A stretch of DNA of 64,000 nt, taken from NCBI RefSeq assembly GCF_021545845.1, contig NZ_CP088923.1, positions 496,001 to 560,000 of the forward strand, given 5' to 3'. Within the stretch, counting starts at the first letter, position 1. Every line of letters starts with the position of its first letter. Source of the stretch: Rhodanobacter thiooxydans (lineage in GTDB: Bacteria > Pseudomonadota > Gammaproteobacteria > Xanthomonadales > Rhodanobacteraceae). Below, piece by piece: positions 40,137 through 51,539 of the stretch. The notes under the pieces were generated by a model, which searched no databases, was not told where the DNA came from, and saw only the letters and a program-made list of their open reading frames with translations. Position numbers and translations under genes: made by a program.

Positions 40137-40982
40137 TCAGTCGACGGCCGGAACCGGCCACTCGCCCTCGAACGCGAACGCCGCCGGGCCGGTCATCCAC
40201 AGCGTGTGGCCGGGGCCAGCCCAGTCGATGCGCAGCGTGCCGCCGGGCAGCTCGACCGCCACCGCGTCGTCGACCTCGCCGCGCCGGCGCAGTACCGCCA
40301 TCGCGGCGCAGGCGCCGGTGCCGCAGGCCAGGGTCCAGCCGGCGCCGCGTTCGTGCACGCGCAGGCGCAGGTGGCTGCGATCCAGCCGTTGCACGAAGCC
40401 GGCGTTGGCGCCCTGCGTGAAGCGCGGATGTTTCGTCAGCAGAGGGCCGAGCCGCTGCAGCGCGGGGTCGGCGAGGTCGTCCACCGCCACCACCGCATGC
40501 GGGTTGCCCATCGACACCGCGCCGATGTCCAACGTCTCGCCGGCCAGGTCGATCGCGTAGCGGTCGGCCACGGCGTCGGCCGCGAACGGAATCCGCGCGG
40601 GTTCGAACACCGGCTCGCCCATGTCCACGGTGACCTGGTTGGCGCCGAGCGGGCGTACCGTCACCGGGCCGGACGGGCTCTCGATCATCACGTCCTGGCC
40701 GATCGCCAGCGCACCGGCACGATGCAGCCACGCCGCCACGCAGCGCACGCCGTTGCCGCACTGGCCGGACGGCGAACCGTCGGCGTTCCAGATGCCGTAG
40801 TAGAACGCGCAGGCCGGGTTGCGCGCCGGCTCGATGCTCAGCAGCTGGTCGAAGCCCACCCCGGTATGACGGTCGGCCAACGCACGGATCTGCGCCGCGT
40901 CCAGCGAAAAGCCGCCGTGGCGGCAATCCAGCACGACGAAGTCGTTGCCGATGCCGTGCATCTTCCAGAAGCGCAATTGCAT
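40137..40982 (-). CDS. dapF: Diaminopimelate epimerase
   Basis: A 281-residue cytoplasmic epimerase interconverting LL- and meso-diaminopimelate for lysine and peptidoglycan. The two catalytic cysteines lie in GQCGNGVRC and ACGTGACA. ATG 40982 gives the family beginning MQLRFWKMHGIGNDFVVLD. It starts 13 nt after the lptM stop, an arrangement conserved in gammaproteobacteria. Confidence 0.97.
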   Translation of the reverse strand: MQLRFWKMHGIGNDFVVLDCRHGGFSLDAAQIRALADRHTGVGFDQLLSIEPARNPACAFYYGIWNADGSPSGQCGNGVRCVAAWLHRAGALAIGQDVMIESPSGPVTVRPLGANQVTVDMGEPVFEPARIPFAADAVADRYAIDLAGETLDIGAVSMGNPHAVVAVDDLADPALQRLGPLLTKHPRFTQGANAGFVQRLDRSHLRLRVHERGAGWTLACGTGACAAMAVLRRRGEVDDAVAVELPGGTLRIDWAGPGHTLWMTGPAAFAFEGEWPVPAVD

Positions 40983-40995
40983 GGACGGCCGCCGC

Positions 40996-41175
40996 TCAGT
41001 GCTGGCCGGCCGCCGGGTCAACGACGCTGGCCGGCACCGCGGGCACCGCCGGTTTCACCGTGGTCGATGCCGCCGCGGGTTGACGCGACGGCAGCACCAG
41101 CGGCCCCTTGTTGCCGCAGCCGGCAAGCGTGGCGATGGCGAGGCAGAACGGCAGCAGCAAGAAGGATCGGCGCAT
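40996..41175 (-). CDS. lptM: LptM (YifL) small lipoprotein
   Basis: A 59-residue lipoprotein: signal RRSFLLLPFCLAIATLAGC with the lipidated Cys, then the hallmark GNKGPLVLP shared with LptM/YifL, which assists LptD oxidative maturation in E. coli. A Pro/Ala/Val-rich tail follows. It sits directly upstream of dapF, as in E. coli. Confidence 0.88.
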   Translation of the reverse strand: MRRSFLLLPFCLAIATLAGCGNKGPLVLPSRQPAAASTTVKPAVPAVPASVVDPAAGQH

Positions 41176-41287
41176 GGTCGGGATTCCTGAAGACGGAGGC
41201 AGTATAGCGAGGCGCGACGGGTCGGCCGCGGCATCGCCCGTTATGATGCGCATACGAAGTGCACGACGCGGCAACGAGGTGATGACG

Positions 41288-41977
41288 ATGGACTGGAGCG
41301 CGCTGCTGCGCATGCCGATGACCGTGCTGCTGGTGCTGGCGGCGGTGTTTGCATTGATCACCCTGGTGCAGCTGGTGGCGCTGCGCCAGCGCCTGCAGGA
41401 TGGCCGGCATCTGGCTGCCAGCTGGCGTGCGCTGCTGTGCGTGAGCGCCTTCGCGCTGACCCTGCTGCTGGCCGGTGCCGGACTCGCCCTGCGCGGCTAT
41501 CGACTGCTCGGCGAAGAAGCGCCGGTGGTCGAGATCGACGCGCGCATCCTGTCACCGCAACGCTGGGCGCTCACCCTCAGCTGGCCCGACGGCAGCACGC
41601 GCCAGCTGCGGCTGGCCGGCGACGCCTGGCGCGTCGAGGCGATCGTGCTGAAGTGGAAACTGCCGGCCCTGCTGGCCGGCGTACCGCCGCTGTACCGGCT
41701 CGACCGGCTGTCCGGCCGCTACGATGATCCCGCGCAGGAAGCCGCGGCACCGCGCACGGTGATCGGCTTCGGCGAAGCCGGCGCGTTCGACCTGCTCAAC
41801 CTGCAAAAGCAGTACCCGCGCTGGGTGCCGGAGATCGACACCGTCTACGGCAGCGGTGCGTTCCTGCCGCTGGTCGATGGCGGGCACTACGCAGTGAGCC
41901 TGATGCGCACCGGTGCGCTGGTGGCGCGGCCGGATGCCGCGACCGCGGAGAAAATCAGCCACCCGCTGGGGGGCTGA
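41288..41977 (+). CDS. Conserved membrane-anchored protein of unknown function
   Basis: A 229-residue protein with two N-terminal membrane spans (MTVLLVLAAVFALITLVQLV and LLCVSAFALTLLLAGAGLAL) and a C-terminal beta-rich domain (ALTLSWPDGSTRQLRLAGDA and on) presumably in the periplasm. Similar proteins occur next to dapF/lptM in Xanthomonadales, sometimes named as multidrug transport proteins without evidence. ATG 41288 is chosen over ATG 41282 because GAGG lies 8 nt upstream of it. Its last 23 nt overlap the convergent idi gene. Confidence 0.65.
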   Translation: MDWSALLRMPMTVLLVLAAVFALITLVQLVALRQRLQDGRHLAASWRALLCVSAFALTLLLAGAGLALRGYRLLGEEAPVVEIDARILSPQRWALTLSWPDGSTRQLRLAGDAWRVEAIVLKWKLPALLAGVPPLYRLDRLSGRYDDPAQEAAAPRTVIGFGEAGAFDLLNLQKQYPRWVPEIDTVYGSGAFLPLVDGGHYAVSLMRTGALVARPDAATAEKISHPLGG

Positions 41978-42534
41978 GGCAGGCCGACAGCGCCGGATCG
42001 CGGCGCAGTTGCGCCCATTCGAGCTTCAGCCACGGCGTGAAGCGCTCCGGGTCGCGGGCGATCTCGCGATCGAGTGCGGCCGGCGCCACGAAGCGCCAGG
42101 CCTCGACCTCCGTGGCATTGGCGCGCACCGGCTGCGTGCAGGTGCCGGCGTAGACCCAGCACAATTCATGTTCGGCGCCGAGCCCGCGGTAATCGGCCTG
42201 GTATTCGAACTTGAACAGGTAGCGCAGCGGACAGCGCATGCCCAACTCCTGCTGCAGGCGCCGTTCGGTGGCCTGCTCCATGCTTTCGCCCCGGCGCGGG
42301 TGGCTGCAGCAGCTGTTGGCCCAGTAACCGGGCCACAGTCGTTTGCCGCGGCTGCGCTGCTGCAACAGCAGCTCGCCGTGCCCGTTGAAGATGAACAGCG
42401 AGAAGGCGCGATGGCGCTGGCCGCGACCATCGTGGGCGGCCGCCTTGCTGGCGTAGCCGACCGTGCGATCGTCGGCGTCGACCAGGATCAGCTGCTCGGC
42501 TTCGGAGGAGACCGTGGGGTGGCGTAGCGACGCG

Positions 42535-42542
<8 letters not shown>
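41955..42542 (-). CDS. idi: Isopentenyl-diphosphate delta-isomerase, type I
   Basis: A 195-residue Nudix-fold isomerase interconverting IPP and DMAPP. The active-site cysteine region is NSCCSHPRRGE with the Cys before SHP, and the Nudix helix is ATERRLQQELGM. The catalytic Glu region is GAEHELCWVYAG. The start is most likely TTG 42542, overlapping the stop of the HMG-CoA reductase/mevalonate kinase gene, so it is the last gene of the mevalonate operon. The overlap and the matching pathway role support co-transcription. Confidence 0.9.
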
Positions 42543-44874
<2,332 letters not shown>

Positions 44875-44902
44875 GTGGGTTTTCCTGGATAGGTCGGTTG
44901 AA

Positions 44903-45922
44903 TCAGTGCACCTGCACGCTGGCGGCAACGGCCGGGCGTAGCTCGAGCACGGGAAAGCCGGCGGCGCTGGCGGCCTGCCGGAAGGCTTGCAGGCGCGCGG
45001 CGTCGGTGGCCAGCGCGATGCCGATGTCGCCGCCGCCGGCGCCGCAGGTCTTGTAGGCAACCCCCAGGCGCGCTGCCAGCGTGGCCAGTGCGCGGTGCTC
45101 GGGGCTGAAAATGTCCAGGCCGCTGGCCGCGCCCAGGCGATCCAGCGCCTGGGCGCAAGCGGACACCGCCTCGAGCAGCGCGGCGGCGCTGGCCGCACCG
45201 GCGGCCGCCGTGGCGCAGTCGCCGAGCTCGCGCATCGCCGCGGCGTGGCGCGCCGGCGCCTGCGCGCGCCAGGCGGCCAGCCGCTGCAGGAAGACGCCGG
45301 TCGAGGCCGGCCGGCCGGACCACACGCAGCACCACTCCAGTCCGTGCGGCCATGTCGCCGGCGCGATCCGTGGCTGCCCGTCGTGCAGCCGATAGAGCAG
45401 CAGGCCGCCGGTCAGGCTGGCGGCGACGTCCAGCCCGCTGCCGTGGCCGCCCTGCGCCCGGCGGTGCGCCGCGAGCAGCGTGTCGAGGGACGGCGCAGCG
45501 CGCCGGCCCAGCGCACGGATCGCACTGGCCAGCGCCACCGTCAGCGCCGCGCTGGAACCCAGGCCGAGCTTCCGCCGGCCATCGCCGCCGGCGTGGAACG
45601 CGCGGGTGTCCAGGCTGGCGCGGAACGGCGGCGGCCGGTCCTCCGCACCGAGCGTTTCCAGAATGGCGCCGACCAGCCGCAGCGATGCGCTCGCCGCCGC
45701 ATCCAGCGCCGGCCAGATGATCCGTCCGGCCGCATCCAGCCGGCCGTGCGCGGCATCGATGCCGAGCCCGGGCGCCGTGATCTCGTAACCGCTGCCGTCG
45801 GTGTCTTCCAGCACCACGCGTGCCCGGCGATCGATCGCCAGGACCAGCGCGGGAGCGCCCTCCAGCACCGCGTATTCACCGGCGATCACCAGCTTGCCCG
45901 GCGCCGAAGCCAGCACGCGCAT
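44903..45922 (-). CDS. Phosphomevalonate kinase (GHMP family)
   Basis: A 339-residue GHMP kinase. SAPGKLVIAGEYAVLEGAPA is motif 1 as in bacterial phosphomevalonate kinases, RKLGLGSSAALTVAL is motif 2, and YKTCGAGGGDIGIAL is motif 3. It adds the second phosphate to mevalonate phosphate. ATG 45922 shares one base with the stop of the decarboxylase gene (TGATG), showing coupling. It is followed after 28 nt by the reductase/kinase fusion. Confidence 0.9.
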   Translation of the reverse strand: MRVLASAPGKLVIAGEYAVLEGAPALVLAIDRRARVVLEDTDGSGYEITAPGLGIDAAHGRLDAAGRIIWPALDAAASASLRLVGAILETLGAEDRPPPFRASLDTRAFHAGGDGRRKLGLGSSAALTVALASAIRALGRRAAPSLDTLLAAHRRAQGGHGSGLDVAASLTGGLLLYRLHDGQPRIAPATWPHGLEWCCVWSGRPASTGVFLQRLAAWRAQAPARHAAAMRELGDCATAAAGAASAAALLEAVSACAQALDRLGAASGLDIFSPEHRALATLAARLGVAYKTCGAGGGDIGIALATDAARLQAFRQAASAAGFPVLELRPAVAASVQVH

Positions 45923-46914
45923 CAGGGCGCCTCGCTGTCGTCGAGCCGCCGTGCACCTTCGCCCAGCCGGCTGCTCAGCAGTTGTGTGACGCCGGGCAGC
46001 TCGGCCAGCGCGGCGGCGACCCGGGGCGCCGCGTCCGGCGTGCAGATCGCCTTCACCTGGGCGCCGGCATCGACCGTGAAGAAGACCTGCTCGCCCGCGT
46101 CCTCGCGCAAGGCGCGAATGCGCTGCATGCAGTCGACGGTGGCGCCGTTCCAGTACAGCAGCGGCGGCCGGCTGGACTGCATCACCGCATGCATCTTCAG
46201 GCAGTTGTGCTCGCTCAGCTCGGCCAGCGCGGCGAAGTCGCGCGCCTGTACCGCGCGCTGCGCGGCCGCCAGGTCCGCCGCCGCGCCGTCCACCCACGCC
46301 GGGTAGAACGGCGACGTGCGGCGGCTGCGCTCCATGCCGGTGCCCGAGCCGACGTGCTTGCGGCGATCCGAGGTCACCGCGACGACCACCGCCAGCGGCC
46401 ATGCGGCGGCGTCGAGCAGGGGTTGCGCGACCGCGTCCGCGCCGTCGGCGCGCTGGCCGGCGGCCATGCTGACGAACCCGCCGAACAGCGAGCGCGCCGC
46501 CGAACCCGAGCCCTGCCGGGCCAGCAAGGACAGAGTCTGGCGGTCCAGCGCGAGGCCGAGTGCGGCATCGGCCGCCACCACCAGCGCCGCGAAGCCGGAT
46601 GCAGAGGAAGCCAGTCCCGCCGCGGTGGGAAAATTGTTGCGCGTGTCGATCCGCGCGCGCTGCGCGGTGCCGGCGCGCCGCCGCAGCAGATCCAGGCAGG
46701 CGCTGGCCCGGGCCAGCGTTGCCGGGTCTTCCACCCCGTTCAGGCGCAGCTCGTCATGCCGCAGCGACGCATCGAACTCGACCCGGGTGCGCGTCCACAG
46801 CGCGTCCAGGGTGACCGACAAGGAGCCGGTGGCCGGCAGGTTCAAGCTCGTGTCGCGTTTGCCCCAGTATTTGACCAGGGCAATGTTCGGTTGTGCTTGC
46901 GCGGTGGCGGCCAT
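45922..46914 (-). CDS. mvaD: Diphosphomevalonate decarboxylase
   Basis: A 330-residue GHMP-family decarboxylase producing isopentenyl diphosphate from mevalonate diphosphate. PNIALVKYWGKRDTSLNLPA and NNFPTAAGLASSASGFAAL are the family signatures, and the catalytic Asp is in FFTVDAGAQVKAIC. The classical residues are kept, so this should be a true diphosphate decarboxylase and not a phosphate decarboxylase. ATG 46914 is the first gene of the four-gene operon; GGAA lies about 7 nt upstream. Confidence 0.93.
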   Translation of the reverse strand: MAATAQAQPNIALVKYWGKRDTSLNLPATGSLSVTLDALWTRTRVEFDASLRHDELRLNGVEDPATLARASACLDLLRRRAGTAQRARIDTRNNFPTAAGLASSASGFAALVVAADAALGLALDRQTLSLLARQGSGSAARSLFGGFVSMAAGQRADGADAVAQPLLDAAAWPLAVVVAVTSDRRKHVGSGTGMERSRRTSPFYPAWVDGAAADLAAAQRAVQARDFAALAELSEHNCLKMHAVMQSSRPPLLYWNGATVDCMQRIRALREDAGEQVFFTVDAGAQVKAICTPDAAPRVAAALAELPGVTQLLSSRLGEGARRLDDSEAP

Positions 46915-47149
46915 CGGGATTCCGTTGCGGGAGCGGCCGCGCCATCGGCGCCGGACGAGCGCGTGGGTCCGGAGCGGTCGGCAGCTGCCGCTTGCCGGGC
47001 GCGCGTGGCGCGCGGGAAACCGCGGTGCGATTGCCGCGGTCCCGGCCAGCCACGACGCCGGCGTTCCCCCCATTGTGACGGCGACGAGCCATGCGCGACC
47101 TGATGTACATCAGGCTGCGTATGGCCGATCTGGCACACCGTCGCGTGGG

Positions 47150-47659
47150 TCAGCCGAGCGTCTGCTCATAGCGCCAGGCATCGGCGCCGTCTTCGTAGTA
47201 GTGCGCGTAGCGGCCGCTGCGGCGGAAGCCGTGGCGTTCGTACAAGCGGATCGCGGCGGCGTTGTCGGTGCGTACTTCCAGTTTCAATGCGCGCGAGCCG
47301 CGGCGCCGCGCGGCGTCGACCACCGCGGCCAGCAGCGCGGTGCCGACGCCCCGGCCGCGCGCTTCCGGCGCGGTGGCCAGCGAGTACAGCCGCGCCATGC
47401 GGCTGCCCTTGCGGAAGAACAGCACGGCGCTGCCGAGGAGCAGGTGGTGATTGGCGCTGGCCACCAGCACCAAGGCGGAGTCGCTGTCCAGGTGCCGGCG
47501 ATATTGCGCGCGGCTCAGCCGGTCGCCGTCGAAGCTGCGCAGTTCCAGCGCGACCAGCGCGTCGAGGTCGGTCGTGACCGACCGCCGCACGCGCACACCG
47601 GCGGCGCCGGCGGGTGCGTTGCGGGGTGGCTGTGGAAGCGGTGGCGGCAGGGTCGGCAC
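47150..47659 (-). CDS. GNAT-family N-acetyltransferase, RimI-like
   Basis: A 169-residue protein with the GNAT acetyl-CoA site ATAPEARGRGVGTALLAAVV (R-G-x-G-x-G/A) and the C-terminal NAAAIRLYERHGFRRSGRY as in RimI-type enzymes. The first 20 residues are Pro-rich and probably disordered. It is divergent from the RimK-like ATP-grasp gene, with 163 nt between starts. GNAT and RimK-like genes are often adjacent or fused in bacteria, so the two may act on a common peptide or amine substrate. Confidence 0.8.
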   Translation of the reverse strand: MPTLPPPLPQPPRNAPAGAAGVRVRRSVTTDLDALVALELRSFDGDRLSRAQYRRHLDSDSALVLVASANHHLLLGSAVLFFRKGSRMARLYSLATAPEARGRGVGTALLAAVVDAARRRGSRALKLEVRTDNAAAIRLYERHGFRRSGRYAHYYEDGADAWRYEQTLG

Positions 47660-47822
47660 GCGCGGACTGTAGCAGCCGCAGCCGGCGGCGCGCGGCAGCG
47701 GTTTACCCCCGCTTCAGCACCGCCCTTGTGCCTGGCCGGCGCGGTGCGCAAACTGCGCGCTTTGCAAGAGCCGTCACGCTAGCGCGCGGCGCCCGTCATC
47801 GCCGTATCGCCCGAGTGGTGCC

Positions 47823-49310
47823 ATGACCCGTCTGGTCGTCGTTGTCGAAAAAGCTTCGGACTGGAGTTCGTACTACCCGTCGGTCGACGTGATGAGCGCG
47901 ATGGACTACCTGCGCACGCCGGTCGGCGGCGACGACGAACGCACTCACGTGATCAACCTGTGCCGCAGCTACAAGTACCTGGGCACCGGCTATTACGTCT
48001 CGCTGCTGGCCGAGGCGCGCGGGCACAAGGTGATGCCGTCGGTGCGCACGGTGAACGACCTGCGCCGGCGCTCGCTGTACGGCCTGGATATCGACGACCT
48101 CAACGCCAAGCTCACCCACTTCCTGCCGGCCGGCGGCCGCGACACCACCGACTTCGGCACCCTGGTCTACTTCGGCGGGACCGCCTATCCGGCGCTGCAG
48201 GACCTGGCCCGGCAGGTGTTCGAAATGTTCCCCTGCCCACTGCTGCGCATCGAGTTCGAGCGCGACCGCGTGTGGCAGGTCAGCTCGATCAAGCCGGTCG
48301 GCCTGCACACCCTGGTCGACACCCAGGAGGACGCGTTCGCCGAGGAGCTCGACCGCTTCTCGCGCAAGTTGTGGCGCAAGCCGCGCGCGCGACGCCAGTA
48401 CCGCTACGACCTGGCGATGCTGGTCGACCCGAAGGAGCAGATGCCGCCGTCGAACAAGAAGGCGCTGAAGGCGTTCGTGGCCGCCGGCAGGGAACTCGGC
48501 ATCGAGGTCGACCCGATCGGCAAGAACGACTACCAGCGGCTGGCTGAATACGACGGCCTGTTCATCCGCGAGACCACCGCGTCCGACAACCACACCTACC
48601 GCTTCGCCCACCGCGCCGAGAAGGAAGGCATGGTGGTGATCGACGACCCCAGCTCGATCCTGCGCTGCACCAACAAGATCTACCTCAACGACCTGATGGT
48701 CTCGCGCAAGCTGGCGGTCCCTCGTACGGAAATTCTCTACCGCGACGACAGCAAGGGCATGAAGGAAGTGGTGGCCCGGCTCGGCTTCCCGCTGGTGCTG
48801 AAGATCCCGGACGGCTCGTTCTCGCGCGGCGTGGTCAAGGTCGAGGACGAGGAGGCGCTGGCGCACGCGGCCAGCGGCCTGTTCCAGCACAGCGCACTGC
48901 TGCTGGCGCAGGAATACGTCTACACCGAATTCGACTGGCGCATCGGCGTGCTCAACCGCCAGCCGATCTACGCCTGCAAGTACTACATGTCGCGCGGCCA
49001 CTGGCAGATCTACAACCACGGCGCCAAGGGCACGGCGAAATCCGGCGGCTTCGAGACCATCGCGCTGAAGGAGGCGCCGGCGGCGGTGGTCAAGCTGGCG
49101 CTGAAGGCGACCCAGCCGATCGGCGACGGCCTGTACGGCGTGGACCTGAAGCAGGTCGGCAACCGGCCGGTGGTGATCGAGGTGAACGACAACCCCTCGA
49201 TCGACGCCGGGGTCGAGGATGCCTACCTCGGCGAGGAGCTGTACCTGCGCGTCATGCGGGAGTTCCTGCGCCGGATGGAGCGCAAGCGCCAGGGCGACAC
49301 CGCCGACTGA
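47823..49310 (+). CDS. RimK-family ATP-grasp ligase with N-terminal RLAN domain
   Basis: A 495-residue protein. Residues 1-180 resemble the RimK-like ATP-grasp N-terminal domain (LVVVVEKASDWSSYYPSVDV and NLCRSYKYLGTGYYVSLLAE). From about 280 the ATP-grasp core follows: TNKIYLNDLMVSRKLAVPRT, FPLVLKIPDGSFSRGVVKVE, and the metal-binding end VIEVNDNPSIDAGVEDA. These enzymes join an amino acid to a carboxylate; the substrate of this subfamily is unknown. ATG 47823. The adjacent divergent GNAT gene suggests a two-step modification pathway. Confidence 0.82.
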   Translation: MTRLVVVVEKASDWSSYYPSVDVMSAMDYLRTPVGGDDERTHVINLCRSYKYLGTGYYVSLLAEARGHKVMPSVRTVNDLRRRSLYGLDIDDLNAKLTHFLPAGGRDTTDFGTLVYFGGTAYPALQDLARQVFEMFPCPLLRIEFERDRVWQVSSIKPVGLHTLVDTQEDAFAEELDRFSRKLWRKPRARRQYRYDLAMLVDPKEQMPPSNKKALKAFVAAGRELGIEVDPIGKNDYQRLAEYDGLFIRETTASDNHTYRFAHRAEKEGMVVIDDPSSILRCTNKIYLNDLMVSRKLAVPRTEILYRDDSKGMKEVVARLGFPLVLKIPDGSFSRGVVKVEDEEALAHAASGLFQHSALLLAQEYVYTEFDWRIGVLNRQPIYACKYYMSRGHWQIYNHGAKGTAKSGGFETIALKEAPAAVVKLALKATQPIGDGLYGVDLKQVGNRPVVIEVNDNPSIDAGVEDAYLGEELYLRVMREFLRRMERKRQGDTAD

Positions 49311-49317
49311 CGTTGAT

Positions 49318-49360
49318 TCGCTCCCTCCCCTGCAACGCGGGGGAGGGTCGGGGTGGGGCG
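49318..49360. repeat. CCCTCCCC-type hairpin repeat after the RimK-like gene
   Basis: CGCTCCCTCCCCTGC-AAC-GCGGGGGAGGG then TCGGGGTGGGGCGC. A third copy of the repeat seen at 35571 and 38348, here between convergent genes. Confidence 0.7.
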
Positions 49361-49363
49361 CTC

Positions 49364-49621
49364 CTAATGCCAGACCGCGCTACGGACCATGCGCCGCCGC
49401 GGCCGGCACAGCGCCAGCAGCTGCCGCGGCAGCGAAGGCTCCAGCGCCAGCAGCACGACCAGCGGCGCGCCGAGCAGCCAGAACCCCGGTGTCCAGCCGA
49501 GCGCCTCGGTGTACGCCGGCACCAGCGTACTCAGCAGCAGCACGCCGCCGGCGAGCAGCCACAGCAGGGTGGCGCCGAGCAGGCGCTGGTGGCGGATGGA
49601 AGGCGGGGCTGGCGTGCGCAT
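49364..49621 (-). CDS. Small membrane protein, two spans
   Basis: An 85-residue protein starting at ATG 49621. Two hydrophobic segments (LLGATLLWLLAGGVLLLSTL and GFWLLGAPLVVLLAL) are followed by an Arg-rich C-terminus (LCRPRRRMVRSAV). No named family. It is divergent from aroE with 117 nt between starts. Confidence 0.6.
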   Translation of the reverse strand: MRTPAPPSIRHQRLLGATLLWLLAGGVLLLSTLVPAYTEALGWTPGFWLLGAPLVVLLALEPSLPRQLLALCRPRRRMVRSAVWH

Positions 49622-49738
49622 GGCGGTGGTCTCGTCGGGAGGAATGGGTGCAGGCTGGCGCGTCGCCATCTCACCGGTTGCGACCTTCCGCGCGACGGCC
49701 CACGTAGAATGGAGCGCAACCACCCGCCGGGAGTCCTC

Positions 49739-50569
49739 ATGCCAGCCACCCAGTTCGCCGTGTTCGGCCATCCGATTGGTCACTCGCTGTCGCCGCCGAT
49801 CCACCAGACATTCGCGCAGCAGTTCGGCATCGAGCTTGCGTACCGCGCGATCGACGTGGAACCGGCCGGGTTTGCCGCGGCGCTGCGAGCGTTCTTCGCC
49901 GACGGCGGCCGCGGCGCCAACGTCACCCTGCCGCACAAGGCCGCCGCCTTCGCGCTGGCGGACGAGCGCAGCGCGGCAGCCACCCGCGCCGGCAGCGCCA
50001 ACGTGCTGACTCCGCTGGCCGACGGCCGGCTGGCCGCACACAACACCGATGGCGATGGCCTGGTGCGCGACCTCGCCGAGCGTCACGAGGTGGACCTGCG
50101 CGGCCACACTGCGCTGCTGCTGGGCGCCGGCGGCGCCGCGCATGGCGTGGCGTGGAGCCTGCTGGACGCCGGGGTGGCGACGCTGACCATCGTCAACCGC
50201 TCGCCGGGGGCGGCCGACATGCTGGCCGACGCGATCGGCGATCCGGCGCGGGCGCACACGCGCTACTGGGAAGACCTGGCCAGCATCGGCAGCTACGACC
50301 TGATCGTCAACGCCACCTCGGCCGGCGTGCTCGGTGTGGCGCTGCAGCTGCCGTTCTCGCTGATCGGCGCGCGCGCGCTGTGCTATGACCTGTCCTACGG
50401 TCCGGCCGCCGCCAGCTTCCTGACCTGGGCGAAAACCGCCGGCGCGCGCCATGCCTTCGACGGCCTCGGCATGCTGGTGGAAACCGCCGCCGACGCGTTC
50501 GAGCTGTGGCATGGCCAGCGCCCGGACACCGAGCCGGTGTACCAGTCGCTACGCCAGCAGGGCGCGTGA
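49739..50569 (+). CDS. aroE: Shikimate dehydrogenase
   Basis: A 276-residue NADPH-dependent enzyme reducing 3-dehydroshikimate in aromatic amino acid and chorismate synthesis. FGHPIGHSLSPPIHQTFAQQ is the substrate site, NVTLPHKAAA has the catalytic Lys, GAGGAAHG is the NADP site and DLSYGPAA is conserved near the end. ATG 49739 follows GGGAG. It feeds the chorismate pool used by the XanB2-like enzyme at 20324. Confidence 0.96.
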   Translation: MPATQFAVFGHPIGHSLSPPIHQTFAQQFGIELAYRAIDVEPAGFAAALRAFFADGGRGANVTLPHKAAAFALADERSAAATRAGSANVLTPLADGRLAAHNTDGDGLVRDLAERHEVDLRGHTALLLGAGGAAHGVAWSLLDAGVATLTIVNRSPGAADMLADAIGDPARAHTRYWEDLASIGSYDLIVNATSAGVLGVALQLPFSLIGARALCYDLSYGPAAASFLTWAKTAGARHAFDGLGMLVETAADAFELWHGQRPDTEPVYQSLRQQGA

Positions 50570-50578
50570 GCGCATTCG

Positions 50579-50783
50579 CCTGAGAGGTTGTGATTTTTTC
50601 AACCTCTCAGGTCGGCCACGGCGAGGGCATGGCGAGGGCATGGATGCCCGAGTTGAGGCAACGCAGGAGCGGTTGCCCGATGGCCGAACATGAAACAGTC
50701 ACGCCAGTGACTGTTTCATGTGAGCGAGTCCGGGCGTGTACCGGACTCGCGATCGAAGAAAACCACAGGATGTGGTTTTCTTC
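50579..50783. repeat. Dense array of six hairpins downstream of aroE
   Basis: Within 205 nt there are six inverted repeats: CCTGAGAGGTTG/CAACCTCTCAGG (50579-50611); GGGCAT/ATGCCC (50636-50649); GGCAAC/GTTGCC (50657-50677); a 15-bp perfect stem centred on GCCA (50688-50721); GCGAGTCCGG/CCGGACTCGC (50724-50750); GAAGAAAACCACA/TGTGGTTTTCTTC (50755-50783). The last three are separated by 2 and 4 nt only. On the minus strand three of the loops read TCC. The remaining 200 nt to the next gene at 50984 hold nothing recognisable, so 50570-50983 is otherwise empty. Confidence 0.85.
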
Positions 50784-50983
50784 ACAAGCTCTGCCGGGCC
50801 GGCGGCGGCGCCGACCGCCGCCATGCGCTGGCCTGGCCGGCGCGGCTGGAGGTGACCACGTCGGTGCGTTGAGGCGGGCCGCCACACGGCTGCAACACGG
50901 CCCGGCGATGATGGCCGGACCGCCGGGAGCGCGTCGGTGGCGACGCGCTCCAGTGCGCGGCCATCGTTTGTGCAGCAGGTGTC

Positions 50984-51532
50984 ATGCTCCGTTTCCCCTC
51001 CGCCGCATTGCACCGCTACATGCTTGCCCTGGTCTGTTTCGCCTTGCTGGCCGCGGCCGCCGGCATTTTCCGCTACGGCCGGGCGAGCGCGAACGTCGCG
51101 TCGGACGCCGCTATTCCATCGTCCGCCGACCCGGCAGACGCCCCGGGCGACGGGGCGCAAAGCGGCAGCACGATTTTGCTCGGCCTGGCCCGCGACGCGA
51201 TGCATGATGGACGCCTGGTCGCGCCGGCCGGCAGCAATGCGTTCGAGTTCTACCTGAGCGTGCTGCAGCTGGAACCGGACAACCGCACCGCCAACGAGGC
51301 CCTGCGCGAATCGTTCCCGCGTGCCGCCGAGGAGATCGAGCGCACCATCAACCAGAAGGGCCTGGACGAGGCGCGCCGTGAGATCGACCTGCTGCGCGAG
51401 TTCGACCGCAACAACTTCACCCTGGCGCTGCTCGGCGGCAAGCTCTCCGCCGCACGCAACATCGAGCGGCGGCAGCACGAAACCGAAGCCGAGCGCATCC
51501 GCCAGGCGAACGCGGCGCGCGGTGCACTGTGA
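50984..51532 (+). CDS. Membrane-anchored periplasmic protein of unknown function
   Basis: A 182-residue protein with one N-terminal membrane span (MLALVCFALLAAAAGIF), a Pro/Ser/Asp-rich linker, and a helical domain (LLGLARDAMHDGRLVAPAGS, then AFEFYLSVLQLEPDNRTANE). The latter half resembles the TPR-like N-terminal regions of TonB-related proteins in Xanthomonadales. No Shine-Dalgarno is obvious. It is convergent with the gamma-carbonic anhydrase gene, 7 nt apart. Confidence 0.6.
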   Translation: MLRFPSAALHRYMLALVCFALLAAAAGIFRYGRASANVASDAAIPSSADPADAPGDGAQSGSTILLGLARDAMHDGRLVAPAGSNAFEFYLSVLQLEPDNRTANEALRESFPRAAEEIERTINQKGLDEARREIDLLREFDRNNFTLALLGGKLSAARNIERRQHETEAERIRQANAARGAL

Positions 51533-51539
51533 TACCCGG

